DNA of 64,000 nucleotides, from contig JABYQN010000013.1 in assembly GCA_022606135.1 (NCBI GenBank), positions 868,001-932,000 on the forward strand, read 5' to 3'. The stretch is from Fomes fomentarius (lineage: Eukaryota; Basidiomycota; Agaricomycetes; Polyporales; Polyporaceae). The position numbers were made by a program, and so were the translations under genes. The notes beneath the pieces are model-generated. The model did no database searches, had not been told where the DNA came from, and saw nothing but the letters and a program-made list of their open reading frames with translations. Of the stretch, positions 33,991-42,659 are shown one piece after another; positions within the stretch are counted from its first letter, which is position 1, and every line of letters begins with the position of its first letter.

Positions 33991-33995
33991 TGGGC
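33991..33995 (+). repeat. Gypsy target-site duplication TGGGC (left)
   Basis: TGGGC precedes the gypsy 5' LTR and is repeated at 42660-42664 after the 3' LTR. Removing the element plus one copy restores the copia YVDDLLLMGDQSS reading. Confidence 0.95.
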
Positions 33996-34501
33996 TGTTA
34001 CAAGTTGATAAGTATGCGGTATTAGTGGTTAACTATGTAACTAGAATCATGGTACTCGATTTCTGTACTTTTACTTTTAGGATTCTCATGCCATAGGATT
34101 CTTCTGTTATACGATCATCCAGTAGTAGTCAGGACTACGGACTTAGTCAGCCAGACTGTGCAGACTACTTCTGATTAGTCACCTTGACTGTGCAGTCTGT
34201 CATTGCGACTGTGCAGTTAGTCAGGTCGACTGCACAGCAGTAAGGACTTACTAATACGCAGTTTACTGCTAGATTTCCACAGTCTCATTACATGTATATA
34301 AGGGGAGGATGTCTCAGAGCAAACTCCCCAAGCTTTAGTCTCTTCGCGAATAACACAGGCTACACTCTAGCAAGTTATCACTCGCTCTCTCAGACTAACT
34401 TCAAGATCTCCTTCGTATAAGGATCGATCGGACTAGCAAGGTCATAAGGAACAAGGGTTACTACTCAAGTAGAAGTTTAATAGTCACGCGAGAGCGTAAC
34501 A
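33996..34501 (+). repeat. Gypsy 5' LTR
   Basis: 506 bases, TGTTACAAGTTG to GAGCGTAACA. Near the middle are several copies of GACTGTGCAG (about 34156, 34187, 34207), a possible regulatory repeat. Against the 3' LTR I see two differences (C/T near 34048 and near 34382), so the insertion is recent. Confidence 0.95.
34295..34300 (+). promoter_or_regulatory. TATA box of gypsy LTR
   Basis: TATATA (CATGTATATAAGGGGAGG context). The sequence CAAGCTTTAGTCT, which matches the primer site, begins 34 bases after its first T, placing the transcript start there. Confidence 0.7.
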
Positions 34502-34503
34502 TT

Positions 34504-34516
34504 AGACTAAAGCTTG
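34504..34516 (+). other. Gypsy self-priming primer-binding site
   Basis: AGACTAAAGCTTG lies two bases after the LTR. It is the exact reverse complement of CAAGCTTTAGTCT at 34329-34341 in the LTR, where the mRNA 5' end is expected. In Tf1 of fission yeast the first bases of the mRNA fold onto the PBS and prime reverse transcription. The 13-base perfect match at the right place supports the same mechanism here. Confidence 0.8.
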
Positions 34517-34517
34517 A

Positions 34518-35375
34518 CTTCTCCACTTTTCTAAGTGCAGAGAACCCACAAGAACAAGGAACTTCTTTCTCGCTCGAACGCTGAGAAAGAACAGAACAAG
34601 CAAGACGGCAGAGAACAGGATAAGCCATCCTCTTCTACAAAGGCCAAGGAACGTAACGATACCAGGGTTTAAACGAGAGAAGTCCCTACCATCGTTACCA
34701 AGACTAGTCATCCCAGAAGTCACAGTTACAAGACCACCGACTCCATATCCTGGACGAAAACAACTCTCACAAACAATCCCATTTGTAGAGGATGTTTCAT
34801 CCACGCATTTGAGTCCAGAGACCCTTGTAAACGACTTACAGAGGACGCAGGAGTGGCAGGAATATAGGAGTTCACTAGCCACAAGCAGCTTTACTGGAGT
34901 AGTACAGGATATACTCCCACAAGCACGAACAGTCTCTGAATCATCAGGAGGAATCGATTCAGACAACAGAGAAACAGACCCAGACAGGACATCAACTGCA
35001 GGAATATTCTACAGGAAACAGCAAGTTCCAGTAGACGCAGTTGACGCACTTCAGATTATAACAGATAATCTTGAAGTATTAAGGAAGGAAGAAGTTACAC
35101 GAGACTATCATTCAGCTTTCGACAAAGCATACCGATATCTCGTACAAACTATCCAGATTTTGGATACAGTCCCAAGAGAAGTTTACGGATCAATCCCACA
35201 GACCCGAAACTTTGCGGAATTCCTCGAGCAACAGTACCAGTACCTCAGATCTAGGGTTATTAGTCCAGCAAACCTGATAGATCCTGATCTACACGAAGAT
35301 ATAGCAAAACTTCACAGTAACCGTCGAGCGAGAAGGTTACACCAAGAGTTTCTACATCGCACACAGCGTGTATGA
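34518..35375 (+). CDS. Gypsy 5' ORF without ATG, overlapping gag
   Basis: One frame stays open for about 285 codons from after the TGA at 34515 to the TGA at 35373-35375, with no ATG. Readable parts include VIPEVTVTRPPTPYPGRKQL, VSSTHLSPETLVNDLQRTQE and AGIFYRKQQVPVDAVDALQI, followed by a helical stretch (FDKAYRYLVQTIQILDTVP). Its stop overlaps the gag ATG as ATGA. It may be the N-terminal part of Gag (reached by splicing, frameshift or a non-ATG start) or a decayed ORF. No domain is recognised. Confidence 0.45.
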   Translation, partial: LLHFSKCREPTRTRNFFLARTLRKNRTSKTAENRISHPLLQRPRNVTIPGFKREKSLPSLPRLVIPEVTVTRPPTPYPGRKQLSQTIPFVEDVSSTHLSPETLVNDLQRTQEWQEYRSSLATSSFTGVVQDILPQARTVSESSGGIDSDNRETDPDRTSTAGIFYRKQQVPVDAVDALQIITDNLEVLRKEEVTRDYHSAFDKAYRYLVQTIQILDTVPREVYGSIPQTRNFAEFLEQQYQYLRSRVISPANLIDPDLHEDIAKLHSNRRARRLHQEFLHRTQRV

Positions 35376-37156
35376 CTGCAAAGCCATACAGTTGTAATCG
35401 TCTATATCATCTGTTCGACAACAACAAAACCAGAGATATACACTATCGAAAATCTTACAGCCGGTGGAATAACTGCACGCACGAACGTTGCCCACTAAGG
35501 TACAACACAAAAGAGATTCCGGTAACCATCTCTAGACCAGAAGGTATGGAAATACCAAGGCCATCGCAGGAATCAAGAATCGAACGATTATACAAGAAGG
35601 GACCAAGAATAGAAACTACGCCAGCACCGGCAGGAAGTTTAGCAAGTCCAAGAATACCATCTAGTTCTCTGTCCAGTCCTCGAGTTTACACCAACGTTCA
35701 ATTAAGCCCAATTGAACTGGAAGCAGGACCTAGTACAGGAATAAACCTCTCACGGACACAGAGTACAGAGGAGTCAAAATCAGAAACAGAAAAAGCGACG
35801 GAACCAGGAATAGGAGCCAGCATCTATCTTGAACCACCGGAATATCCTGTTTCACGACAGATAGAGCCATTTTATCCTGAACCATCAGAGGAACCTATCA
35901 GACGACATGCAAAGCCCTCTTTTGAAATGTCGTATGTCAGACCACCAAGTTCAAGCACATCCATTTCTGCTGCATTCCAGCATGCGTTCCCATCAGGGAG
36001 TGGGGTACCTAGTACACCGCCACCTAATCCACCAAACCCTCTGTCAGGAGGAGGTAGTAATAGTGGACCCTCGGGACTACCAGGAACGCCAAATCCTACA
36101 CCACCACCAGGGGGTGGGGGTGGAGGTGGCGGTGGCGGAGGAGGTGGAGGAGGTGGAGGAGGAGGTGGTGGAGGAGGAGGTGGTGGTGGAGGTGGTCAAC
36201 CTCCTGTTCCACCAGCAGTCCCCCTTGCACCACAAAATCCTCCTAGAGGGAAAGGAAAAATCAAGGACCCAGAAGTATTCAACGGAGATAGGACAAAGAC
36301 AAGATCTTTTCTCAATCAGTTGTTTCTCCTTTTCACTGCAAGACCGGACGACTTTCCAAATGACCACACTAAGGTCGCAACGGCATTGTCATTCATGGAA
36401 GGAGACAACATCAACTTCTGGAAAGATACAGCCATACGGCGGGCACAAGAGGAAATACAGCCAGGCGTTCCCAGAGGACTAGAACCTTGGAATGTCTTTG
36501 TCAAAGATTTCCAAGATTCATTTGCCCCGATAGACGAGGTGGATGATTCCATGGTCAACCTAACCACCATTCAACTCCGAGACTATGCGTCAGTTGACGA
36601 GTTCAATGCAAGGTTTATGGACCTAGCTCTTAAAGGAAACATCCTCGACCCCGTATCACAATTGGCATTGTATCGACAGGCATTACCAGATTACCTGTTA
36701 AAGAAGATTGCCCTTTCATACCCAGCACCGTCGACCATAGCGGAATGGATGACAAGGACTAAAGAGTTGGATCACAGTTACCAACTCACAGAGAAGATTT
36801 TGTCAAACTGGAGGACAAGGAGAACAAAAACAGCGAGGACTACAAAACCTAAGGCAGCAGTCAAAGCGGTAAATGTCGAGGAGGCCACAGAGGTTGGGGT
36901 CAATCAACTCAGCGAAAAAGAACGAAAAGACCTACAGGACAATGGTCTTTGTTTCCGTTGCCGCAAATCCGGACATATAGCCAAGGATTGTCCTAGCAGA
37001 CCTGTCAAGAGGACAAGACGACCTACAGCACGACAGGTTAGGAAGATGAACAGGGAGGTCCTGGAAGATATCGAAGAAGAGGAGTCGGAACAAGAATCGG
37101 AACAAGAACTAGAAATCAATGCCCTAAGGGCCACGGACTTTAACTCGGATTTTTAA
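35372..37156 (+). CDS. Gypsy Gag
   Basis: 594 codons. The N-terminal third is Pro/Ser/Glu-rich and probably disordered. A run of 29 glycines is encoded at 36110-36196, then a retrotransposon Gag (capsid) domain: KIKDPEVFNGDRTKTRSFLN, ATALSFMEGDNINFWKD, WNVFVKDFQDSFAPIDE, YASVDEFNARFMDLAL and YRQALPDYLLKKIALSYPAP. The zinc knuckle CFRCRKSGHIAKDC lies near residue 527-540, followed by an acidic tail. The stop TAA at 37154-37156 follows five T residues (GATTTTTAA), and the pol frame is open from 37144 in the -1 frame. That suggests -1 slippage for Gag-Pol. Confidence 0.9.
   Translation: MTAKPYSCNRLYHLFDNNKTRDIHYRKSYSRWNNCTHERCPLRYNTKEIPVTISRPEGMEIPRPSQESRIERLYKKGPRIETTPAPAGSLASPRIPSSSLSSPRVYTNVQLSPIELEAGPSTGINLSRTQSTEESKSETEKATEPGIGASIYLEPPEYPVSRQIEPFYPEPSEEPIRRHAKPSFEMSYVRPPSSSTSISAAFQHAFPSGSGVPSTPPPNPPNPLSGGGSNSGPSGLPGTPNPTPPPGGGGGGGGGGGGGGGGGGGGGGGGGGGGGQPPVPPAVPLAPQNPPRGKGKIKDPEVFNGDRTKTRSFLNQLFLLFTARPDDFPNDHTKVATALSFMEGDNINFWKDTAIRRAQEEIQPGVPRGLEPWNVFVKDFQDSFAPIDEVDDSMVNLTTIQLRDYASVDEFNARFMDLALKGNILDPVSQLALYRQALPDYLLKKIALSYPAPSTIAEWMTRTKELDHSYQLTEKILSNWRTRRTKTARTTKPKAAVKAVNVEEATEVGVNQLSEKERKDLQDNGLCFRCRKSGHIAKDCPSRPVKRTRRPTARQVRKMNREVLEDIEEEESEQESEQELEINALRATDFNSDF
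36110..36196 (+). repeat. GGN trinucleotide tract coding 29 glycines
   Basis: Twenty-nine consecutive glycine codons of mixed GGA/GGT/GGC/GGG usage inside gypsy gag, between Pro-rich segments. Confidence 0.95.
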
Positions 37157-37182
37157 ATGGGCAAGCAGAATCGACGCCTGAC

Positions 37183-40100
37183 TTGCCTACAGACTTGCAT
37201 GTAACAGTAATAACCAATACACAGCGAAGGCGGCATGCCTTGCTTATACCCGGTTACATGCAAGTTCGAGATAAAGCCATCGAGGTCAAAGGGTTGATTG
37301 ACACAGGGGCAGACGCTGTCATTGTCAATCAAAAAATTGTAGATCAATATAACCTTCCAACGGTACGGCTGCCGAAACCCTTGACATTCCGGAATGCAGA
37401 CGATAGCATCAACAAGAAAGGAACAATTACGCATCGGGTTGAGGGAACATTCAATATCAAGGGAAGAAGACTGCCAACAAATTGGTATGTGGCCGATATT
37501 GGGAGGGATGATGTTCTTTTTGGAATGCCATGGATTCGCAAGTACAATCCTAATATTGATTGGGAAAGCGGAAGAATTGTATTCAAACCTGAACTCATCA
37601 AGAAACAGCAACAGATTTACAAGTATCAGTTGCAGCACGATCCACCGGAAGGACAACTATGGGGGTTTCCAATAGAACCAAAGAACCAAGATCTTATCAC
37701 ATCATTCCTACACCTGGAGACGGATGAGGGTGATGAAGATGAAGAAAGGTTAACTCATAATCCATCACGGATTCTTCAAAGACTTTACCAGACACGAGAA
37801 GTCCGGAGGATCAATAAGTCAACGGAGATTGCAATAGCTGCAAAAAAGGATCAGAAGACAAGAACATTGGATGAAATCTTGCCGGAGTTTGTGCAAGATT
37901 TTAAACCAGTGTTTGAGAAGAAGGCAGCAGACCGATTTCCACCAGAACGACCTTGGGATCATGCCATTGAATTAAAGAAGGAATTTGATTGGCATAAAAA
38001 GAAGTCATGGAGGAAGATATATCCGTTGACGACCACTGAACGGATGGAACTTAGGAAGTTCATTGATGAAAATCTTGCCAAAGGATACATAAGGAGGTCA
38101 AAATCTCCTCTATCATCACCATTCTTCTTTGTGACAAAAAAAGATGGAAGTCTCCGTCCAGTACAAGATTATCGGGCTCTGAATGAAGGCACAATAAAGA
38201 ATGTGTACCCATTACCATTGATCAGCGACATTCTAGACCGGCTTAAAAACACGACCATTTTTACCAAGCTGGACGTACGAGCCGGATATAACAATGTACG
38301 CATCAAAGAAGGGGATCAATGGAAGGCAGCATTCATTACTCCAGAAGGGCTATTTGAACCACTCGTCATGTTCTTTGGATTGACCAATGCGCCAGCAACA
38401 TTTCAAAATATGATGAACGACATCTTCTATGACATGTTACATGAAGGATGGATTGTCATCTACATGGATGACATCCTAATCTTCTCTAACAATGTTGAAG
38501 AACATCATCAGAGGACACGCAGAGTATTGCAACGACTTCAGGAAAATGATCTATTTCTGAAGGCTGAGAAATGTGAATTTGACGTACAAGAAGTCAAATT
38601 CTTAGGATCAATTGTCCGTCCAGGAGTTGTGGCAATGGATCCGATCAAGATCAAGGCAATTGAGGAATGGAAAGAACCCACTACAGTAAAACAGGTCCAA
38701 GCATTCCTAGGATTTGGAAACTTTTATCGAAGATTCATCAAGGACTATTCCAAGCTAGTTCGTCCTTTGACAGAATTAACGAAAAAAGACAAACCTTTCG
38801 TATGGTCCAAAGAATGTCAGGCGACATTCGACAAATTAAAAAGAAGGTTTACAGCAGAACCTATTCTGCACATCCCAGATCTGGAACGACCATTTCAGAT
38901 AGAATGTGATGCATCAAAAGTGGCTACAGGGGCGGTACTACGACAACAAGGTTCTGATGGAGTATGGCACCCATGTGCTTACTTGTCTAAATCTTTCACC
39001 CCAGCGGAACGAAATTACCAAATTTACGATCGGGAATTATTAGCGATAATCCGCACATTGGAGACATGGCGGCATTTTCTACAAGGATCGCCACATCCAG
39101 TTGAAATTCTTTCTGATCATAAAAATTTGACGTACTTTCGTACTGCACAAAAGCTCAACCGACGACAAGCAAGATGGCATCTCTTCTTATCAGAGTTCAA
39201 TGTATTGCTCAAACATCAGCCAGGAAAAACATTAACACAAGCTGACGCCCTTTCTCGGAGATCAGGGCATGAGAGGGGGGAAAACGACAACAAGGATGTT
39301 GTCATATTGGAAACAGAACTATTTGCTAAAGCAGTCAACACAGAGTTACAAGAACGGATTCGTAACACCAAATTGAGAGATGCGGCAATAGTGGATTTCA
39401 TAACCAATAAAGGGAAAACTATTCAACGACCAGAATTTGGTGATCCTAAAGATTGGTCCGAGGACGATGGATTACTCCTGTTCAAGGATAAAGTCTATGT
39501 TCCTCCTGATGAAGATCTCCAACGAGACATTGTCAAAATGTACCACGGCGTCCCAGTCATGGGACATCTGGGAATTCAAAAAACATACGACCTGGTAAAA
39601 CGAGAATTCATGTGGACAGGCATGCGCAAATTCGTAACTCAGTATGTCAAGGGTTGCGCAATCTGCCAGACATGTAAAGTCAACACACACCCTCTCAAAC
39701 CAGGACTTATGCCAATTCCCCATAGCGGAGATACCCGACCATTCAGAACGATCACAATGGATTATATCACGGATCTACCCGAGTCAGAAGGGTATAATGC
39801 CATCCAAGTAGTGGTGGATCATGATGTGTCCAAGGCAGCGGTGTTCTCTCCTTGCACAAAGAATGTCACAGCGGAAGAAGCTATGGATATTCTCCAAAGG
39901 GATGTATACAAACGGTTTGGATTACCTGCGAAGGTTATATCAGACCGAGGACCACAATTCATATCCAAGGCATTCAAGGAGTTACACCGAACTTTAGGAA
40001 TTGAGACGGCTCTAAGTACAGCCTATCATCCTCAGACAGACGGACAAACGGAACGAGTTAACCAGGAGTTAGACTTGGCCCTACGGATATATTGTGCAAA

Positions 40101-40803
40101 CAATCTGGAAAATTGGGTGAAACTACTCCCTCAATTTGAATTTGCACACAATCAGCGGACACACTCAGTTACCGGGAAGTCTCCGTTTGAACTTCTTCAT
40201 GGGTATCAACCGGAGGCTGTTGGAACCGTTGGAACGGAACAAAAGCACCCAAGCACAGAAGAGAGACTGCGCAGTCTCCAAGAAGCCCAAGAAAACACTA
40301 TCGCAGCACATGCGCAAGCTGCGGCGGCCATGGCCCAACGGCTTCCTGCCCTGAATATACCCCTAAAACAGGGAGACCAAGTGCTTCTAGACACAAAGAA
40401 CTTAAAACTTCCATATCCATCCCGGAAACTGACACCAAAACGGGTAGGACCATTTGTAATCACCAAGGTCTTAGGACCAGTCACATTCGAACTGAAACTT
40501 CCAAAGACATGGAAAATGCATCCGGTATTTCATGCAGGGCTTCTGACTCTGTATACGACTACTAAGGAACATGGACTGGACTATATCCGACCACCACCTG
40601 ACCCATCACCAGACGACACAGAAGGGAATGAAGAATGGGAAGTCGAAGCAATTCTGAATCATCGAGTCAGACGAAAAAAGAAACAATATCTCATAGCATG
40701 GAAAGGGTGGCCGGCAGCTGAAAATTCATGGGAACCGGAGAAGAACCTCAAACATGCGCAGACAGTGCTCAAAGCATATAAAAAGAGGCACAAGTTGACG
40801 TGA
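37183..40803 (+). CDS. Gypsy Pol: protease, RT, RNase H, integrase, chromodomain
   Basis: 1206 codons shown; the frame is open upstream to 37144, and there is no nearby ATG, so it is probably made as Gag-Pol. Protease: LIDTGADAVIVNQ near residue 40. Reverse transcriptase: SPFFFVTKKDGSLRPVQDYR, LDVRAGYNNVRIKEGD, and the catalytic YMDD (VIYMDDILIFSN) near 427. RNase H: FQIECDASKVATGAVLRQQ near 573. Integrase zinc finger HLGIQKTYDLVKR with CAICQTC near 793-830, then D (MDYITDLPESE, about 860), D (VISDRGPQFISK, about 920) and E (DGQTERVNQELD, about 955). A C-terminal chromodomain (EWEVEAILNHRV, YLIAWKGWPAAENSWEPE) covers about 1152-1200. No internal stop. All catalytic residues are present, so it may be functional. 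Confidence 0.95.
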   Translation: MPTDLHVTVITNTQRRRHALLIPGYMQVRDKAIEVKGLIDTGADAVIVNQKIVDQYNLPTVRLPKPLTFRNADDSINKKGTITHRVEGTFNIKGRRLPTNWYVADIGRDDVLFGMPWIRKYNPNIDWESGRIVFKPELIKKQQQIYKYQLQHDPPEGQLWGFPIEPKNQDLITSFLHLETDEGDEDEERLTHNPSRILQRLYQTREVRRINKSTEIAIAAKKDQKTRTLDEILPEFVQDFKPVFEKKAADRFPPERPWDHAIELKKEFDWHKKKSWRKIYPLTTTERMELRKFIDENLAKGYIRRSKSPLSSPFFFVTKKDGSLRPVQDYRALNEGTIKNVYPLPLISDILDRLKNTTIFTKLDVRAGYNNVRIKEGDQWKAAFITPEGLFEPLVMFFGLTNAPATFQNMMNDIFYDMLHEGWIVIYMDDILIFSNNVEEHHQRTRRVLQRLQENDLFLKAEKCEFDVQEVKFLGSIVRPGVVAMDPIKIKAIEEWKEPTTVKQVQAFLGFGNFYRRFIKDYSKLVRPLTELTKKDKPFVWSKECQATFDKLKRRFTAEPILHIPDLERPFQIECDASKVATGAVLRQQGSDGVWHPCAYLSKSFTPAERNYQIYDRELLAIIRTLETWRHFLQGSPHPVEILSDHKNLTYFRTAQKLNRRQARWHLFLSEFNVLLKHQPGKTLTQADALSRRSGHERGENDNKDVVILETELFAKAVNTELQERIRNTKLRDAAIVDFITNKGKTIQRPEFGDPKDWSEDDGLLLFKDKVYVPPDEDLQRDIVKMYHGVPVMGHLGIQKTYDLVKREFMWTGMRKFVTQYVKGCAICQTCKVNTHPLKPGLMPIPHSGDTRPFRTITMDYITDLPESEGYNAIQVVVDHDVSKAAVFSPCTKNVTAEEAMDILQRDVYKRFGLPAKVISDRGPQFISKAFKELHRTLGIETALSTAYHPQTDGQTERVNQELDLALRIYCANNLENWVKLLPQFEFAHNQRTHSVTGKSPFELLHGYQPEAVGTVGTEQKHPSTEERLRSLQEAQENTIAAHAQAAAAMAQRLPALNIPLKQGDQVLLDTKNLKLPYPSRKLTPKRVGPFVITKVLGPVTFELKLPKTWKMHPVFHAGLLTLYTTTKEHGLDYIRPPPDPSPDDTEGNEEWEVEAILNHRVRRKKKQYLIAWKGWPAAENSWEPEKNLKHAQTVLKAYKKRHKLT

Positions 40804-40866
40804 ACACACCAACTCATTCCCCAGCGCTCACAGTAACCACCACAGCCAACCAGAACTTTCTCAACC

Positions 40867-42105
40867 ATGTCTTCTTTCCACACTCGCACCCACTCTCGCC
40901 GTAACTATTCCAACATTCACAATGTTCCTAAAGCCCCTCGTTTTATTCTGGAGCGTCGCCCTGTCCATTATTCCCATCTCCCACGCCATACCATCTCCAC
41001 CGACCCTGATGGAAGCCTGTCCGACTGTATCGGATGGGTCCTCCTCCATAAGGACCTTGTGGGACACGTTGAGGCTCGCCTCCGTCACATCCCTCATGCC
41101 GTAGCTTCGGCTGGAGCATACCGGGCCCTTGCTTGGGTGGCACCTTCTTATGGGGTCCTCAAGAGATACGTCCCCAGGCTGGGGGCCCCCAAGAAGGAGA
41201 AGACGGTAGCGATGCAGGCTCTCGACGAAGCCTATCAGGCGACAATTCAGGCCGCGGAACAAGTCATCGATACCTTGGCAACACCGGTTGTTGCCCGGGC
41301 TCTTGCAGACCTCATGCCCCTCCGCAACCAGCATGTCACGCAGAACCACGGATGGATTCTCAATTTCCCAGAGCGTTTCCAAGACCACCAAGGAAACACC
41401 CCAGAGCCACCATCCTGGTCGCCGGCCTCATGGGACCCATGGGGTCCTTCTCCAAACCATGCCGACAGGGAAGCGGCGTGGGGCCCTTCTCCAAAGCATG
41501 GCGACGAAGAAGCAGACACGCCAGAGTCTACCCCGTCCCTGTGACCATCTTCATTACCCCCTCTGGAGCGGCTCGACCTGCGGTCAGTTGAGGAGGTTGA
41601 TGAGCAGGATACCGCTGTCGTTGCAGCAGGAGATCCCTCACCACCACCGACACCACCGCCATCCGCGACCACACCACCTGACGATGGCATCCCACACTTG
41701 CGGCGGTATCGGATGATGCGCGGACTAGGCGACACACGATTCCTCGTCGTCACCACGGACAACGAGATCGTCTCTGTCACCGACCGAGGCTTTCTTTTCC
41801 CCTCAGAAGAGATGGAGTCAAGGTACCGGGAGTTATGGCCAGATGCAACGCCGCTGCACGCGCGACGAGCCGCACTTATCATAGACGACATGGTAGCTAG
41901 GCACACCAACCCTCTCGCATTGCGCCAAAACCTTCTCGCTCCCATCACTACGATAATGCATTACCAGAGTGCGATTGGAGTTTCAGAGGAAGAGGAGCGG
42001 TTTTGGGACGGGTGGGGGGATCGAGTTACAACGGAGGAACAGATCACCGAAGCCTTACTAGCACTGACTCCCGAATCTCTTGCATCGATGACTGACTTGT
42101 CGTAA
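40867..42105 (+). CDS. Extra gypsy ORF downstream of pol, split by one TGA
   Basis: A sense ORF lies between pol and the polypurine tract, starting at ATG 40867 (AACCATGT context). It runs 225 codons to TGA 41542-41544; the same frame then stays open another 187 codons to TAA at 42103-42105. Part one includes TISTDPDGSLSDCIGWVLLH, VASAGAYRALAWVAPSYGVL and LDEAYQATIQAAEQVIDTLA, and ends in WGPSP-type repeats. Part two includes a Pro-rich linker, then LRRYRMMRGLGDTRFLVVTT, DRGFLFPSEEMESRYREL and VSEEEERFWDGWGDRVTTEE. The TGA sits in CTG TGA CCA and could come from CGA. By eye it is richer in G/C at third positions than pol, unlike the rest of the element. No family is recognised. It may be a captured host gene or an accessory protein. 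Confidence 0.6.
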
Positions 42106-42138
42106 ACTGTATATCATAGGGTCGAGGACGTCCCTACA

Positions 42139-42153
42139 GAAAGGGGGAGCTGA
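42139..42153 (+). other. Gypsy polypurine tract
   Basis: GAAAGGGGGAGCTGA immediately before the 3' LTR; expected start of plus-strand DNA synthesis. Confidence 0.75.
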
Positions 42154-42659
42154 TGTTACAAGTTGATAAGTATGCGGTATTAGTGGTTAACTATGTAACT
42201 AGAATTATGGTACTCGATTTCTGTACTTTTACTTTTAGGATTCTCATGCCATAGGATTCTTCTGTTATACGATCATCCAGTAGTAGTCAGGACTACGGAC
42301 TTAGTCAGCCAGACTGTGCAGACTACTTCTGATTAGTCACCTTGACTGTGCAGTCTGTCATTGCGACTGTGCAGTTAGTCAGGTCGACTGCACAGCAGTA
42401 AGGACTTACTAATACGCAGTTTACTGCTAGATTTCCACAGTCTCATTACATGTATATAAGGGGAGGATGTCTCAGAGCAAACTCCCCAAGCTTTAGTCTC
42501 TTCGCGAATAACACAGGCTACACTCTAGCAAGTTATCACTTGCTCTCTCAGACTAACTTCAAGATCTCCTTCGTATAAGGATCGATCGGACTAGCAAGGT
42601 CATAAGGAACAAGGGTTACTACTCAAGTAGAAGTTTAATAGTCACGCGAGAGCGTAACA
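42154..42659 (+). repeat. Gypsy 3' LTR
   Basis: 506 bases, near-identical to 33996-34501, followed by the target duplication TGGGC. Confidence 0.95.

Larger units (their letters stand above)
33996..42659 (+). mobile_element. Ty3/gypsy chromovirus (chromodomain) LTR retrotransposon, nested in copia
   Basis: 8,664 bases with 506-base LTRs at both ends that differ at two positions noticed by eye, perfect TGTTAC...GTAACA termini and a perfect 5-base target duplication. Order: LTR, self-priming PBS, ATG-less ORF, gag, pol (protease, RT, RNase H, integrase, chromodomain), extra ORF, PPT, LTR. The pol order and chromodomain place it among chromoviruses; the primer site suggests the Tf1/sushi group. 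Confidence 0.95.

Noticed and set aside
40922..41104. 60-codon ORF with a signal-peptide-like start (MFLKPLVLFWSVALSIIPIS) downstream of gypsy pol
   Set aside because: It overlaps the much longer extra ORF in another frame. The hydrophobic start is probably a by-product, though an envelope-like role cannot be excluded from sequence alone.
41247..41948. Minus-strand ORF of 233 codons inside the gypsy element
   Set aside because: It lies antisense to the extra gypsy ORF and is Arg/Ser/Gly-rich, as expected from the reverse of a GC-rich coding frame; no domain.
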